Shown here: positions 23,428 to 33,787 of the stretch, in pieces | Numbering within the stretch: the stretch's first letter is position 1 | Layout of the letters: the number at the start of each line of letters is the position of its first letter | Origin: Marsupella aquatica | Taxonomy: Eukaryota > Marchantiophyta | DNA length: 64,000 nt | Direction of reading: 5' to 3' | Assembly: GCA_973895155.1 (NCBI GenBank) | Contig: OZ316899.1 | Coordinates: 13,392,001 to 13,456,000, forward strand | Made by a program: the position numbers and the translations under genes | The notes under the pieces: generated by a model | Seen by the model: the letters and a program-made list of their open reading frames with translations, nothing else | Databases searched by the model: none | Told to the model about the DNA's origin: nothing

Positions 23428-26169
23428 TGTGACGCCGGTGACATGGTCCTTATTCAATAATACAATGGAATTGGTATGCTGTGCACAGTATGTAACTGTC
23501 AGACTATAGAACGATCAGCAAGATGGCAAGAATAAGGGCAATCATGGCGTTGAGAGCAGGACTAGGGCAGTTTAGCTTGAAGAGCGCACAGCCGAGACAG
23601 ACATAACGGCCACAGTCATTGTCAGGGCCACAAATAAGTAGCTAAAGGACAAGAGGATTCACCTCCTCTACCATACTACCATGCTAACGGGCACAATGGA
23701 GCATGGAGGCTCTCCAAGACGTAGGGGCAAGGGGAAGTGAGTCTCCACAATTGAGAAAACGGTTGTGTGGTATGGTGATTGTTATCATGATGAAATCTGA
23801 ATGTCTTGGGTGTGTATCTTCATTTCGTTACTTAGGTTAGTGATTCATAGTCTAGTTTTAGTGTGATAGGGAAATAAAAAGCTATGTCGCGGGTGGTCGG
23901 CGACCGTATCTCTTTCAATGTGTCGCCAAATCCGGATCTGTAAAGAGCATTGGAAAGATCTGGTCAAGGCGAGTAAAATCGATATAAAACACTCGGGAAA
24001 CGGAGGTGTATTAAGAAAGATACAGCTTGATTAGTGTGTCGGGTTAACGTGTGACCGGAATTAGCGAGTTTGGCTTCAGTTTCGGGTTAACCTAAGCTTG
24101 GCCACGGCTTAGCTTAGGTCAGCCCGGTTTCAGCTTAGGCTTAGCCCAAGTTTGGGTTAGCCTGACCTCGGGCCCGGGTTAGCATAATTATAGGTCAGCT
24201 TGGGTTTGGGCTCAGACTAGCGGCTAGCAGACTAGCAGACTAGCGGATAGTAGACTAGCGGCTAGCAGACTAGCGGATAAGCGGCTAGCAGACTAGCAGA
24301 CTAGCGGATAGTAGCTAGCGGCTAGCAGACTAGCAGACTAGCGGATTAGCCAGAGGCCACGGGTTAGCTCTACTCGGGCTAGATAGGATAGCTTGGTTAG
24401 CCAAACTCGGGTTAGCTATGTAACTCGGGTTAGCGCAACAGTGTGTACCCCCTCTCGGTTGTGGGGGCATAATTTTCTCTGTATTTGCCCAAATTGGCTA
24501 TAATTGACCTCGTTGGAAAGAGGAGCTCAAGCCGCTTCCAACGCTGCTATCCACGCAGCAAATGGTTGAATAGAGAAATCTGGAGATGAGGCGCAAGCTC
24601 GCAAAAATTGTGGAGGAGGGCCAAATCCGAAATACATAGTCAGTTTGAGGTAGAAATAAAGTTGCGAGTTAGGGTTTAGTAGTTAGATATAGTGGCGGCT
24701 CTGTTAGGGCTAGGATGGGGCGCCAATAACGTAGCATCCACCCATTTGGGCTTAGTGTGAGAGTATATAGGGCAGCCCCCTAGTAGAGGCAGGGGGGACT
24801 TCAGTTGTGTGATCTCACGTAGACTGAGCATCAGGGAGGAGCTCTGTGCAAGCAAGGCTGGACTTGGACGTCGTGTGTTGGGGAGAGCTGGGTTGTGCTA
24901 TTACTCAGGGAGTAATCAGCCAAGCTTCACAGCAACGGTTTGCCAAGTTTGCGAGCTGGATTGTGGCTCTTTCTAGTGGGCAGCACAACTGGTTTCTTTT
25001 CCCCCGATACATAGCCTTGGTGATAGGTGATGTATTGGTGATTGTACACTATGGGGAGGATTTTGATTGCATTTACGATGAGCACAGTAGGGAGGCTGAG
25101 ACACTGATCAAGGTGCAACAGGAGGAGGATTTACAGTCAGTTTGGCAAGGCTACGTGATCCATGGGGAGTCCCGACCGTCGTCTGGTAGAGAGCACTAAG
25201 GGATTTATGGCCAAAGCTGAGCTTGCAGGGCAAGCATGAGGCCGGGCCTCATTGTAGTCTGGGGTAGATCGCCATTAGGCCTGGTACCAACTTTGAAGTC
25301 AAGTCAACTGTGCATGCGTAACTTGACATTCTGAAATGGAGGTGTGAGATCTGTATGTGCCCCCAAGAATGAAGTGCAGTGAAGGAGGTTGAGTTTAGGA
25401 TTGAGTTTGCAAGGCAAGTACGGGATTGGTTTGAGTCCAATCTGCCGTCGCAATCTGGAGTGAGCCGGGCTCAGGTTCAGGATTGAGCTTGCATGGCAAG
25501 CATGGGGCTTGCAGGGCAAGCACGTCGCAATCTGGAGTAGACAGCCTTCGGGACTATTGGTCGAATCAAGTGTTCTCAGTGAACTATTGTGCACATCATT
25601 GAATCTAATTGAGTTTTCCTCTCAGGCCTCATTTCTCTCATGGATATGTGTGTGTGTGAGGCAATCTGAGTGTATGATGGGACTAGCAACGCCACTGAGA
25701 GGTGTACCAGGTGCATTGAAGTGGGTTGGTGAGGGCTACAGTCATAACTCTGATTGTTGGGAGTGGAATGGCAGAGTGATGGGGCAATGGCTTAGAAGTC
25801 CCTAAGCCGGGAATCAGTCAGAGTCACTGGTTTATGGGTACATTTCGGCGGCGGAATAGAAACATACCTATGGCAGTAAGCATACGTATAGACATATGCG
25901 CACTGTAGCGCTAGGCCCGGGCCCAACATGAAGACCCCTTCTCACCAGAACTATCATGAGTGCAAGAGCTAATTCCCAACCTTGGTCCTTTGGGATTGAG
26001 CTTGGGTGATGTGTGACAGAGTCTTGCTATGATAGTCTGGCGTTAAGGGGATAAACCGGTGTATACCAGCCTTCACAACATCCCTCCGTGATCCTCAGGT
26101 ACAAGGAGATAGTTTTGGCACCCAATAGTGACAGCTTTGTTGTCAAGACCCAATGTCAACCGCTTGACA
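23428..26169. mobile_element. Solo LTR (copy A) of a 2.7-kb LTR family
   Basis: Begins TGTGACGCC and ends TTGACA. It is collinear over its length with 35589-38304 and has no gag or pol on either side, so it looks like a solo LTR. A TATA-like box in GAGTATATAGGG (about 24762) followed by a conserved block fits a promoter and transcription start. It contains a private minisatellite (24220-24360). The five bases on either side do not match (CAATG and AAATT), so the original duplication is lost or an edge is wrong. Confidence 0.6.
24215..24365. repeat. CTAGCGG/CTAGCAGA minisatellite inside solo LTR A
   Basis: About 15 short tandem units alternating CTAGCGG, CTAGCAGA and GGATAGTA. Copy B of the LTR has a different expansion at the corresponding place, built on CAGCTTAGCTCAGGT. 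Confidence 0.75.
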
Positions 26170-26549
26170 AAATTACCTGTACGACGTTACGCTGCAGAAG
26201 CGCAAGTATGGACGAGAGGCTGAGCCTAGCGAGGAGGAACGGCTGTACTCCAAGCGGTATGGCCCTGCGGCATTGTGGGCCAAGTTGGATTCCACCCCAG
26301 AAGAGTTCCTTGTAAGTAGGAATCCAACAACATTCCTTGGCAGTGCTAGTTGTATAAGCTCTATTGTGTCAGCATGTATTGATACATAGAATATGTCATG
26401 TGCAGGTGGATTGGACCCCTCCGGAGGGGTTAGTGGCACGCCCCATCATAGAGGATGAGCAGGTGGACATTGTACCTGATGAGGAGGGTACCCAGGAGGA
26501 GGCACCTCTAGCTTGCAAACAGCAGGGCAGTGCAGGCACATAGGCTCGT

Positions 26550-26740
26550 GATAGAGAGAGAGGCAAAGGAGGGAGAGATAGAGGGAGGGAGAGAGAGGGA
26601 GGTGAGGGAGGGAGAGATAGAGGGAGGGAGATAAGGGAGAGAGGGAGGGAGAGAGGGAGAGATAGATGGAGGGAGAGAGAGAGGGAGGGAGAGAGAGAGG
26701 GACGAGGGAAGGAGAGAGAGAGGGAGGACGAGGAGCCATG
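26550..26740. repeat. Purine-only GGGAGAGA minisatellite
   Basis: About 190 bases almost free of pyrimidines on the plus strand, made of GGGAGAGA, GGGAGGGA and GATAGAG units. It follows the C-terminal stop of the second CACTA gene. A short open frame after it (about 26745-26920, Ser/Glu-rich) may be an alternative C terminus. Confidence 0.75.
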
Positions 26741-26939
26741 TCCACAGGGACACCACCAGGAGATCCCGCAACACTAGAGGCAAGGGTGCGGAACAGACAG
26801 ATCCTTTGTCCTCCAGTAGTAGTAGCTCAGATGAGGATGAGCAAAGGATTGAGTTGCGTTGTCGAGGCGAACAGTCAGGAGGTGCGCAAGAGAGTTCCGT
26901 CCGTAGGTCTGGATGGAACATGAGCCACTCTCAGTGACA

Positions 26940-26962
26940 TTAGGGTTTAGGGTTTAGGGTTT
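26940..26962 (+). repeat. Interstitial TTTAGGG repeat
   Basis: Three tandem copies of TTTAGGG, the plant-type telomere unit, between the second CACTA gene and the right subterminal array. Too short to be a telomere remnant of note. Confidence 0.8.
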
Positions 26963-27149
26963 GCACGACTTCCTCCTGAATTTTGTAAATTTCCCAATTC
27001 TATTTTGATCTCACCCATATGTAGTGGTGCCACATTCCAGGATTGAACTGTGTACAATGGGCATGTATTGATCTTGAACACTTGATTGTGTATTTTGTAT
27101 GTATTCCCTATCCCCTAAACCCGCCCACATAACCATGGAGCCCTAAACA

Positions 27150-27613
27150 ACATCATACGTCGGAATTAACATCCCCACAAAAGTCAGATAATTTTAGTAT
27201 ACCTCGTCTATGGGAAGAATCCAACATCTTATTTGCCGTTGTCAAGTTAATTACGTCATTCCATATGACCAACATAATGTCATGAACAACGACACACACT
27301 CACATATACGTCGTTTATAAGGCCTCGTGTAAACACGTAATGTATGACGTAATTCACTCTGACGTCGTATTAAAGGACGTAAACAACTGTAATTATCTTA
27401 GTAAACTCTTCCCCTTGGAACGTCGTACTCAACTATGTTAAGAATGTTATGTCACTTAAAACGTGGTAATAAACGTCGTTGTGGACGACGTAAATGAGGT
27501 CATCTAGGTCTGGGCTCTTTACATGCCCAATTTCACATCGCTGTAATCGACTTTGCTTTGGGGCAAGTTCACATCGTGTTTAGCGTCAACTCAGATTACG
27601 TTAAACCCTCCAG
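27150..27613. repeat. CACTA right subterminal motif array
   Basis: Around fifteen copies, in both orientations, of the ACGTC-type motif (ATACGTCGG, TACGTCGTTTA, ATGACGTAAT, GACGTCGTATT, AGGACGTAAA, GAACGTCGTAC, AACGTCGTTG, GACGACGTAAA), ending at the right terminal inverted repeat. It mirrors the left array at 6500-7270. Confidence 0.65.
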
Positions 27614-27626
27614 AATTGTAGTTGTG
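27614..27626 (-). repeat. CACTA right terminal inverted repeat
   Basis: AATTGTAGTTGTG, the exact reverse complement of 6492-6504, followed by TCA (27627-27629), the right copy of the target duplication. Confidence 0.8.
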
Positions 27627-27629
27627 TCA

Positions 27630-28260
27630 CTTATGGAGTCTCAGATTTAGATTTGTAAGGGTCTTACCTTTACCTTGTCTCTTAGAGTCTAGAATTCCTT
27701 TTAGATAGGAATAGATTTCTCACCTTAGGAGAAAACACTTTGGTTTCTCCCATGTTATGAGGGAGCCCCCTACATTTGGACACCCAAGCAAATGCTTATG
27801 TCTTTTCCTTGAAAATCGATTCTTGACCAATTTTGGGTCTTTCTCTCATGCCAAATTGGGCTTAGGAGAGAGAATTGAAATAAGAGGATTTGCACCAATT
27901 GTGTTGAGATCATGAATTCAATTAGTAATCCATTGATGAAATGTTGAAATCTATGAGTTACTTATAAGAAGTGTAAAATTCTTAAGGGGAACCTTCAAAT
28001 CTAGGGAAATGAGAATTGTAATGAGTCATTTGTTGTAAAACCGATCTCAAACCTGAGTATATGGAATTCAATGATAAGTGAAAATCAAAATACCTATTGA
28101 TAGTAAGTGAACACTTGAGAATTTACTAATCTAGTAATCTATGAAAGAATCGTATTGAATTATGATATGAAGAAAGCTCTGAAATCACTTTAAGATTTCG
28201 AATTATACAAAACCTGAATAAATCGCTTTCCTTATTCCTTACGGGACCGAATCCTGGTTG
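27630..28260. other. AT-rich flank without a gene
   Basis: Sequence flanking the right end of the CACTA element. AT-rich, many stops in all frames, no repeat structure or motif that I recognise. Confidence 0.4.
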
Positions 28261-28400
28261 TTTTGAGCAAGATCTTAGACATTTGGTGTTGTTCTACTTA
28301 CCACACCACTTCAACAAATTTTCTTCATCAAATTCCGCAGGCACTGATGGTGAATATAGACATAGACTCCCTTACGCAAGGAGGATCGTCTGGCTTACCC

Positions 28401-29030
28401 TTACCATCTCGCTCCCATTGGGCAATTTGCCCCTTTGGCTTGGACACTGCATACACACACCAGTGCACCTTTTGCCTTTGGATCCTCTCTACATAGGCCC
28501 CTTTGATGAAGAAATGACAAAAATCCATTCACTGGTGAGTTGTAACCATCCACAACTTGGGATAGCTGCAAAGCCTCCTCAATTGGAAGGCCAACACAGA
28601 GACTCAGCTTATACCCGTTCCTATCTTTCTCTCCAAACACCTCGGCCAATTGTTCCTTGGAAATGTCTTTGATCTTATGAGGATTAATACCTTCATTTGG
28701 AAGACCAAATGTGGTGTGGAAATACTTTGCATCCTTAACGTAATCTTTAGGATCCCATGACTCTACAGGCACCTCCACCTTAGCCTTTCCTTTTAACACT
28801 TTGGTACTCTCAGATAGGGGAGCAGGAGAGTCAGTTGTAGCATGGTCCGTAGCTAGGGAAGCAGAAACTTTGGGTTTGCTAGTAGTTTGCGCTCTGTCGC
28901 TACAAGGGATAATAGGGTGTGGGACAACTATCTCCTTTTCTCCTAACTGAATGGTAGAAGTTGGAGGAGCTTCTGGCTGATTAGTTGATGCATCCATGAC
29001 TGCATTCAAACAAAGCATAGAAGGTATCAC
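28401..29030 (-). CDS. Unknown hydrophilic protein fragment
   Basis: An open frame of 209 codons with mixed, gene-like composition: a Ser/Thr/Pro-rich N-terminal third, then KGKAKVEVPVESWDPKDYV, FGLPNEGINPHKI and VVDGYNSPVNGFLSFLHQ. I do not recognise the family. The 3' end runs into another frame near 28500-28330 (FCHFFIKGAYVE), suggesting a splice or frame break. It lies between the CACTA and copia elements and could be a host-gene fragment or TE cargo. Confidence 0.35.
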   Translation of the reverse strand: MIPSMLCLNAVMDASTNQPEAPPTSTIQLGEKEIVVPHPIIPCSDRAQTTSKPKVSASLATDHATTDSPAPLSESTKVLKGKAKVEVPVESWDPKDYVKDAKYFHTTFGLPNEGINPHKIKDISKEQLAEVFGEKDRNGYKLSLCVGLPIEEALQLSQVVDGYNSPVNGFLSFLHQRGLCREDPKAKGALVCVCSVQAKGANCPMGARW

Positions 29031-29039
29031 TGAGGAAAG

Positions 29040-30289
29040 CTAGTGTTCAATGGTGAAAACTTCAACTACCATCGGGCGCACGCACACCTACAGTAATTAC
29101 CTCAGGGCTGTTGCAGATTGAAAATGGATGTTCAATCACCAATGACTTGCAGGTAAAGTTTCCTCCACTGGCTTCAGGCCAACCGCGCACCCTGCATCCA
29201 ATTTAAACAAATGACAAGTCCCTTTAAAAGGTTTGATTACTGAGAAGACTTGTACTCAATCTGTGATTCATTGGTATAGTTGTTTGAAAACTACAAACAG
29301 GGCGCTATGACCTATCGGAAGTTAGCTAAGGAACCAAAACAAAACTAGCCATTGTTTCAAGAGTTTCATGATTGCGCAAACCAAACCTAAGGCGATCGGT
29401 GGAAGCTTAAGACACCATCTGAAGAATAGATTTATGATATAGCTGTTCAATTCAAACTTAATCCAGAATTTGCAAATGACGTTTAACATACCAAGCTATT
29501 GTACAGTTTGATTGTCAAAAAAGCTCCCCTCAATTTGAACTTCCTTGACCTTGCCTGTGTTGCCAACAAAGCTCCTTTCAAACGCCTCTTCCACTGATTG
29601 CCGATGTCTAGCTTCAAGCTAATGCAAAGAAAGCTCCCAATGTCTAGCTTCAAGCTATTTTGCAATGAAAGCTCCCCTGTATTCTCAATGGTTTGAACGA
29701 GAGTCCTCTAAATCAATTGCAATCAATGTGAGTCAATGCGTCCATGGAGGTAGACCTCTTATCTTGCTAACCATTGTCGCTCTCCCTTCCTCACCCGACA
29801 CTAAAATGTTCACTACTTTCTGATTTTGGCAACTATGGTTTTCAAGCTCGGTTTTCACCATCAAAAAGTTCAAGAAATTGTGGAATGTTGATAAAACTTG
29901 CCGCATCCGCAAGTCCTTACCACTATTGTCATTGTCGCGGCTAGGATGGAAGGACTTGGAGTCCTTGTTTTCAAATAGTCCTTGACGGCGTGGGACAATA
30001 GGACATAATTATCATCCACTTTCCAAAGTCAATTCATGCAGGCTACTTCCCCGAGGACATTTATTAAACACGTCTCGCATGTAAGTACTTTATGACTTAA
30101 ATTAGAGTTAGGCTACTAAATCCAAATATGGACCTTATAATGGAATCATTTCTTGATCATTTAATTCTAGCCTTTGATCTGTGAATTTTCAATCTTGGCC
30201 ATTGAGGGATATGTTGCACATTTAATGCAACATGGAACGGACTTGGGTCCTTTTTTAGGAGAAAAAAGGGGAAAAATGGTAGTCCTCAA
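29040..30289. other. Non-coding stretch
   Basis: No supported gene. A 25-30 base phrase (AAGCTCCCAATGTCTAGCTTCAAGC-like) occurs twice between 29590 and 29670, the only structure noticed. Confidence 0.35.
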
Positions 30290-30945
30290 TCATGCAATCC
30301 ACCTTATGCCAACCTTAGCCAAAATCTGCATAAGAATGGATCTTTTGGTGTAACAAGTACTAAACAACCCATATTCATCCATCAATTTATCACCTAGATC
30401 ACTGTGAATATCAGAATTGACGACAGCAGGAAGTTGCTCCACCAAATTTGGCAGCGCAAACACTGGACTCAGCCTCAGTTTGCCTATTATGTAATCAGGT
30501 TTGACCATTAACTCAGGCGCATCCTCCAATGTTTCTTTCAATCCAACTTTAGGTCCATTTCTCCAAATGGAATGAGTTGCATGACGGACTGTCTTCATAT
30601 ATCTTGTTCTGCCTATCTCAGATCTAGACTTTTGAGACAAGCATAATATTATGGGGCTTTCGGTTGACATCCTTGTGAAGACCAATTTATTCCTTGATAA
30701 ACAAAATTGAGACACGGAACAAGTTGAAGCACCTGCCTCTTCAGCTTCAACATTTGTTGTCTCTCCAAGTGGAAGGTTGTCTTCATTTGCTTGCACAATA
30801 TCAAGTGTGGGTCCGTGGCGGGTGTAGTGGCTGCATATTCTACCAAAAATGTGGACAATACCTGTGGTCTCTCGGGATGCAATTTTGAAACTTTAGGGTT
30901 GAGAGGATCTGTTGGAGGGTTGCTCTCGGGGCGATCCGGCATCAC
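30290..30945 (-). CDS. Unknown protein fragment
   Basis: An open frame of 168 codons (30796-30290) preceded by an overlapping one (30945-30649). The longer reads SIWRNGPKVGLKETLEDAP, then MVKPDYIIGKLRLSPVFAL and ends ILAKVGIRWIA. Composition is gene-like but the family is unknown. It may belong with the fragment at 28401-29030 on the same strand; no splice pattern joins them convincingly. Confidence 0.25.
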
Positions 30946-31760
30946 TACGTCGAGTGGAGGTAGCCTTCACCACCGTAGGTAGTAATGCCTACCATTTCTG
31001 TTGCTCAAGCATCCCAATTTCTGCCACAATCCTCCTCTAATAGAGGACTTGAACCTCCATCATCATCCTGCAACTCACCATCCTCAAGGTCCAGCTGGGG
31101 TTGTCCATAGGCCCACAAAGATTACTAGATGAGCTCTCCTAGGACCATGTACTCCCATCCGCTCTTTCATAAGGGAGGGAATCACGTTGCACAAAACCCT
31201 TGCATATGCTTGGGTGAAATGGTGTTCTTTGCAAAGTGTCTCAATAGACAAAACAATCTCGGTATGCTAACAAGGCCACCTTCAAAACCTGTCCTGAAAA
31301 AAATTGAGGACAGTCTCCCCCTCACTGGAAAAAAATCAAATAATGTTATGAGGTAAACACTAACCCTAGTTAAGAGACTAAAGGTCAATTGCAAGATTGA
31401 GGGGGGCAAAAGGACGCAAAAAGGATTAGCTCAAAAAGGAGAGAAAAAGGACTCAAAGATCATAAAGATTTAGTTGAACACCACTTCCATAAAGGTTTGA
31501 CACACTTCCAAGAAGATTGGGACTTCCTAAAAACCTGGACACACTTCCAAAGACTTGACATGCAAGATCTCACCATCCAATCTCAACAAACTAATCCTCG
31601 CCATTTGGTGTAACACCTTGTCCACCCCTTGTAAATTGGGAAGGACTAGAATCCTTTTGGTGGAGAAATTGGATATCCTTTTTGCCCCCCTCAAGCTTGC
31701 AATTGACCTAAACATAACCTTAGTTACCTGAACCAGAGACACTTAGAGGTAGTTACATAA
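30946..31760. other. Non-coding stretch before the copia fragment
   Basis: Short open frames only, none with recognisable motifs. Several AAGGACT/AGTCC words recall the minisatellite at 1215-1850 but do not form an array. Confidence 0.3.
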
Positions 31761-31761
31761 C

Positions 31762-33219
31762 TGTCAACACTCTATCTACTTAGATAGAGAATCATGTACC
31801 TCCTATTTGATTCTCATTCTATGAAGTGTGTGGTGATTGAAGTATTACTCTGATCTATGATATGATTTATCATATAATACGTTATCAGCACAAGCTTACT
31901 GAATTTTTTGGGGTGCTATGGCAGAGATTTTAACTCTAGGTCTCAATTCCCCAATATGGTTTCTTGAAGGATGCACCCTTTCATGGAGATGTAAAAGTCC
32001 ATTAGATTTTTTATCTACAAAGCAATTTGATTGAAGAGGATTTCTAATATTTAGAAATGACAAAATGTCAATGAGTCAAGGGCGGAATGTTGGTGACAAG
32101 CGTTTGTGAGCATAGACTATTCAACAACAATTTTGTCTTTCATGCATTTATACTCATGAAAAAAACAGTCAAGACAAGCAGAACAACTAATGAAATAGAT
32201 GGCCCAACTTTGGAATCAATTGGAAATGAATTTGAGCAAAGTGGGGGATCAATTGTAGAATCCATCAATTGGAGGAAAGAGACCTTCATCCCCAAAGGCC
32301 AACAGAGAAGTCAAACTTCTCCTCACATACTTTCTATTTATTTCTACTCACAAACTAGCATGATCTAACTCCAGCAATTGACCATCCAACATCTATTATC
32401 TTCTCCCCTGCACCAAATAGTACACAAAACAACAAGTCATACTCTATCAATCTTGAAGAATAGAGGATGAATCACTCAATTTCAAAGCATTTTGCATCGA
32501 TGGGTCAAATTACCTCACGTGGTCATTGGACGTTGAGGCTCACCTAGCACCCAAAATCCTACACGATGCAATCCTTATAGATGTTGGAGAAAATCTACAA
32601 GGTAAGGCAAAAGCGTTAGTCTTAATTTTCCACCATCTAGCATGACCATTGAAAACCCAATACTTGAACTAACTTAATCCTCGGGTCCTATGGGAAGAGC
32701 TAAAATTAAGATATGACCACATGAGAACAATATCACTACCTATAGCATGCCATGACTGGATCAACTTGCAAGTTCAAGACCATATGACAATTGCAAATTA
32801 TAATAATGAACTGTTCCAAATTGTATCACAATTGGCTGTCTGCAGCCACCCGGTTGGAGATGATGAACAGATAGAGAAAACTTTATCTCTAACTAACTCC
32901 AACTAACTTGATACTATCATCACAATACCGCAATATGAATTTCACAAAGTACTCTAAATTGATAGTGCATATGCTCTTGGCCAAAAAAACACTAAATCTT
33001 ATTGCAGGAGAACTCAAAGCTGAGACCCCCTGGGACTGCACCACCACCACAACCGATTGAAATAAACTTTAACAGCTTTGATGATAAAAGGCAAGGAAAC
33101 TATAAAGGACGTGGAAACAGGGGGCATAGAGAGCATTCATCTTATAGAGGATGTCCCCAAAACATGGTTGGAAGGGGTATAGCAGTGGAGACAGGAAACA
33201 GTTTTCCTGTTACTAGGTA
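31762..33219 (+). mobile_element. 5' part of a copia element (LTR end, leader, gag)
   Basis: ACGTTATCAGCACA at about 31880-31893 matches the junction of 5' LTR and leader seen in many plant copia elements; a possible short LTR starts TGTCAACACTC at 31762. The gag is degraded: DGSNYLTWSLDVEAHL near 32500, LWEELKLRYDHMRTI near 32690, then DHMTIANYNNELFQIVSQL to 32906, the UBN2-type gag signature. A Gly/Arg-rich segment follows (GNYKGRGNRGHREH, near 33090). The element breaks off at 33220-33232, where the MULE begins. Confidence 0.6.
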
Positions 33220-33232
33220 ATTTCTCCTGGTA
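33220..33232 (+). repeat. 13-bp direct repeat at the left edge of the MULE region
   Basis: ATTTCTCCTGGTA, repeated exactly at 59214-59226. The two copies bracket the 26-kb block holding every copy of the GCGCC-type palindromic motif, and both lie in copia gag-like sequence. It is a candidate target duplication; MULEs usually make 9-11 bp, so edges may be off by a few bases. Confidence 0.5.
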
Positions 33233-33652
33233 GCAAGAAATTGTTATTGTAAAGGTGTACTCTTTGGCAAAGTTTTTCAAAAATTCACGTAAGGAACAAC
33301 CACATACTGAAGCTGAAAATATTCCTACTGGCATAAGACACGACGTCAGATATAAGTGAAAGGTGTGCTCACAGTTGCTCGGAGAGGTTCCAATCCCTTG
33401 TCACTTGCTCAGATTATAGATTAAAAAGGGTTGTCATTCAATTCACTGTTATTTAGATACAACATCATATCTAAACAGTCCACTTTAGAATACTTCATTT
33501 AGTTCTTATACTTCATTAGTGTGTTTTTTAAAAAGCCAAACCATAAAACCCATGGAGGAATGGAGTATGCTCAGGCGGGACCCACCACAAAGCCAATTAT
33601 AGTCTGAATTAAGTCATCGGAAACATAGGGTTCTGTCAGGCAAAGAGAGAAA

Positions 33653-33787
33653 CTAGCGCCAGGCGCTAACAAAGGATAAAGTACGCAGAATATAGCAACG
33701 ATAATCAAAGCTTACGGGACCATCCAATGACACTAACCAAATAAAATCAAATTTTTATAAATAAGTTATTGACCAGCGCCCGACGCT
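33653..33787. repeat. Palindromic GCGCC motifs, left end
   Basis: Two copies: CTAGCGCCAGGCGCTA (33653-33668) and AGCGCCCGACGCT (33775-33787), just beyond the 3' end of the transposase gene. Confidence 0.7.

Larger units (their letters stand above)
22005..26539 (+). pseudogene. CACTA second gene (TnpA-like candidate), SR-rich, intron-split
   Basis: Starts MSRPAYLPFSVNFDADK at 22005 and runs divergently from the transposase. After an acidic N-terminal region comes an Arg/Ser/Lys-rich segment (SPSRSKSNSIDRRR at about 22470-22511), entered through an in-frame TGA at 22467-22469 where Arg would fit the SR pattern. A basic region follows (22780-23160), with MRQKIVNHLADRRFRW, EGMTKANFNLIVSKLE and NFWGQGGW; an in-frame TAG sits near 22780. 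Probable later exons, beyond an intron now holding a solo LTR, are about 26180-26309 (EERLYSKRYGPAALWAKLD, donor GTAAGT) and 26406-26539 (acceptor GTGCAG, acidic C terminus ending GSAGT). Family unknown. By position and composition it is the candidate for the DNA-binding partner that En/Spm makes as TnpA. Confidence 0.5.
6492..27626. mobile_element. CACTA (En/Spm-like) DNA transposon with nested insertions
   Basis: Both ends are visible. The left end reads CACAACTACAATT at 6492-6504 and the right end has its reverse complement at 27614-27626. Immediately outside lies the same trinucleotide TCA (6489-6491 and 27627-27629), the 3-bp target duplication expected of the CACTA superfamily. Inside are a tnp2-type transposase with DUF4218 and DUF4216 modules, a SET-like accessory gene, a divergent second gene and five clusters of ACGTC-type motifs. 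The span is 21.1 kb. Removing the gypsy element (11434-19872) and the solo LTR (23428-26169) leaves about 10 kb, a normal size for an autonomous CACTA. In-frame stops show this copy is decayed. Confidence 0.8.

Noticed and set aside
23423-26174. Target duplication for solo LTR A
   Set aside because: Flanks CAATG and AAATT differ, unlike the exact ATGTG around copy B.
26446-26921. Minus-strand Leu/Ser/Pro-rich proteins over the purine minisatellite
   Set aside because: Simple-repeat translation (SLPPSLSP), present in two frames at once.
26940-26962. Chromosome end or telomere-adjacent position
   Set aside because: Only three TTTAGGG units, within a transposon; such short interstitial copies are common.
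28401-29030. A ParB-like domain in this unknown frame
   Set aside because: A weak likeness (NPHKIKDISKEQLAEVF) without the G-x-H-R box or supporting context.
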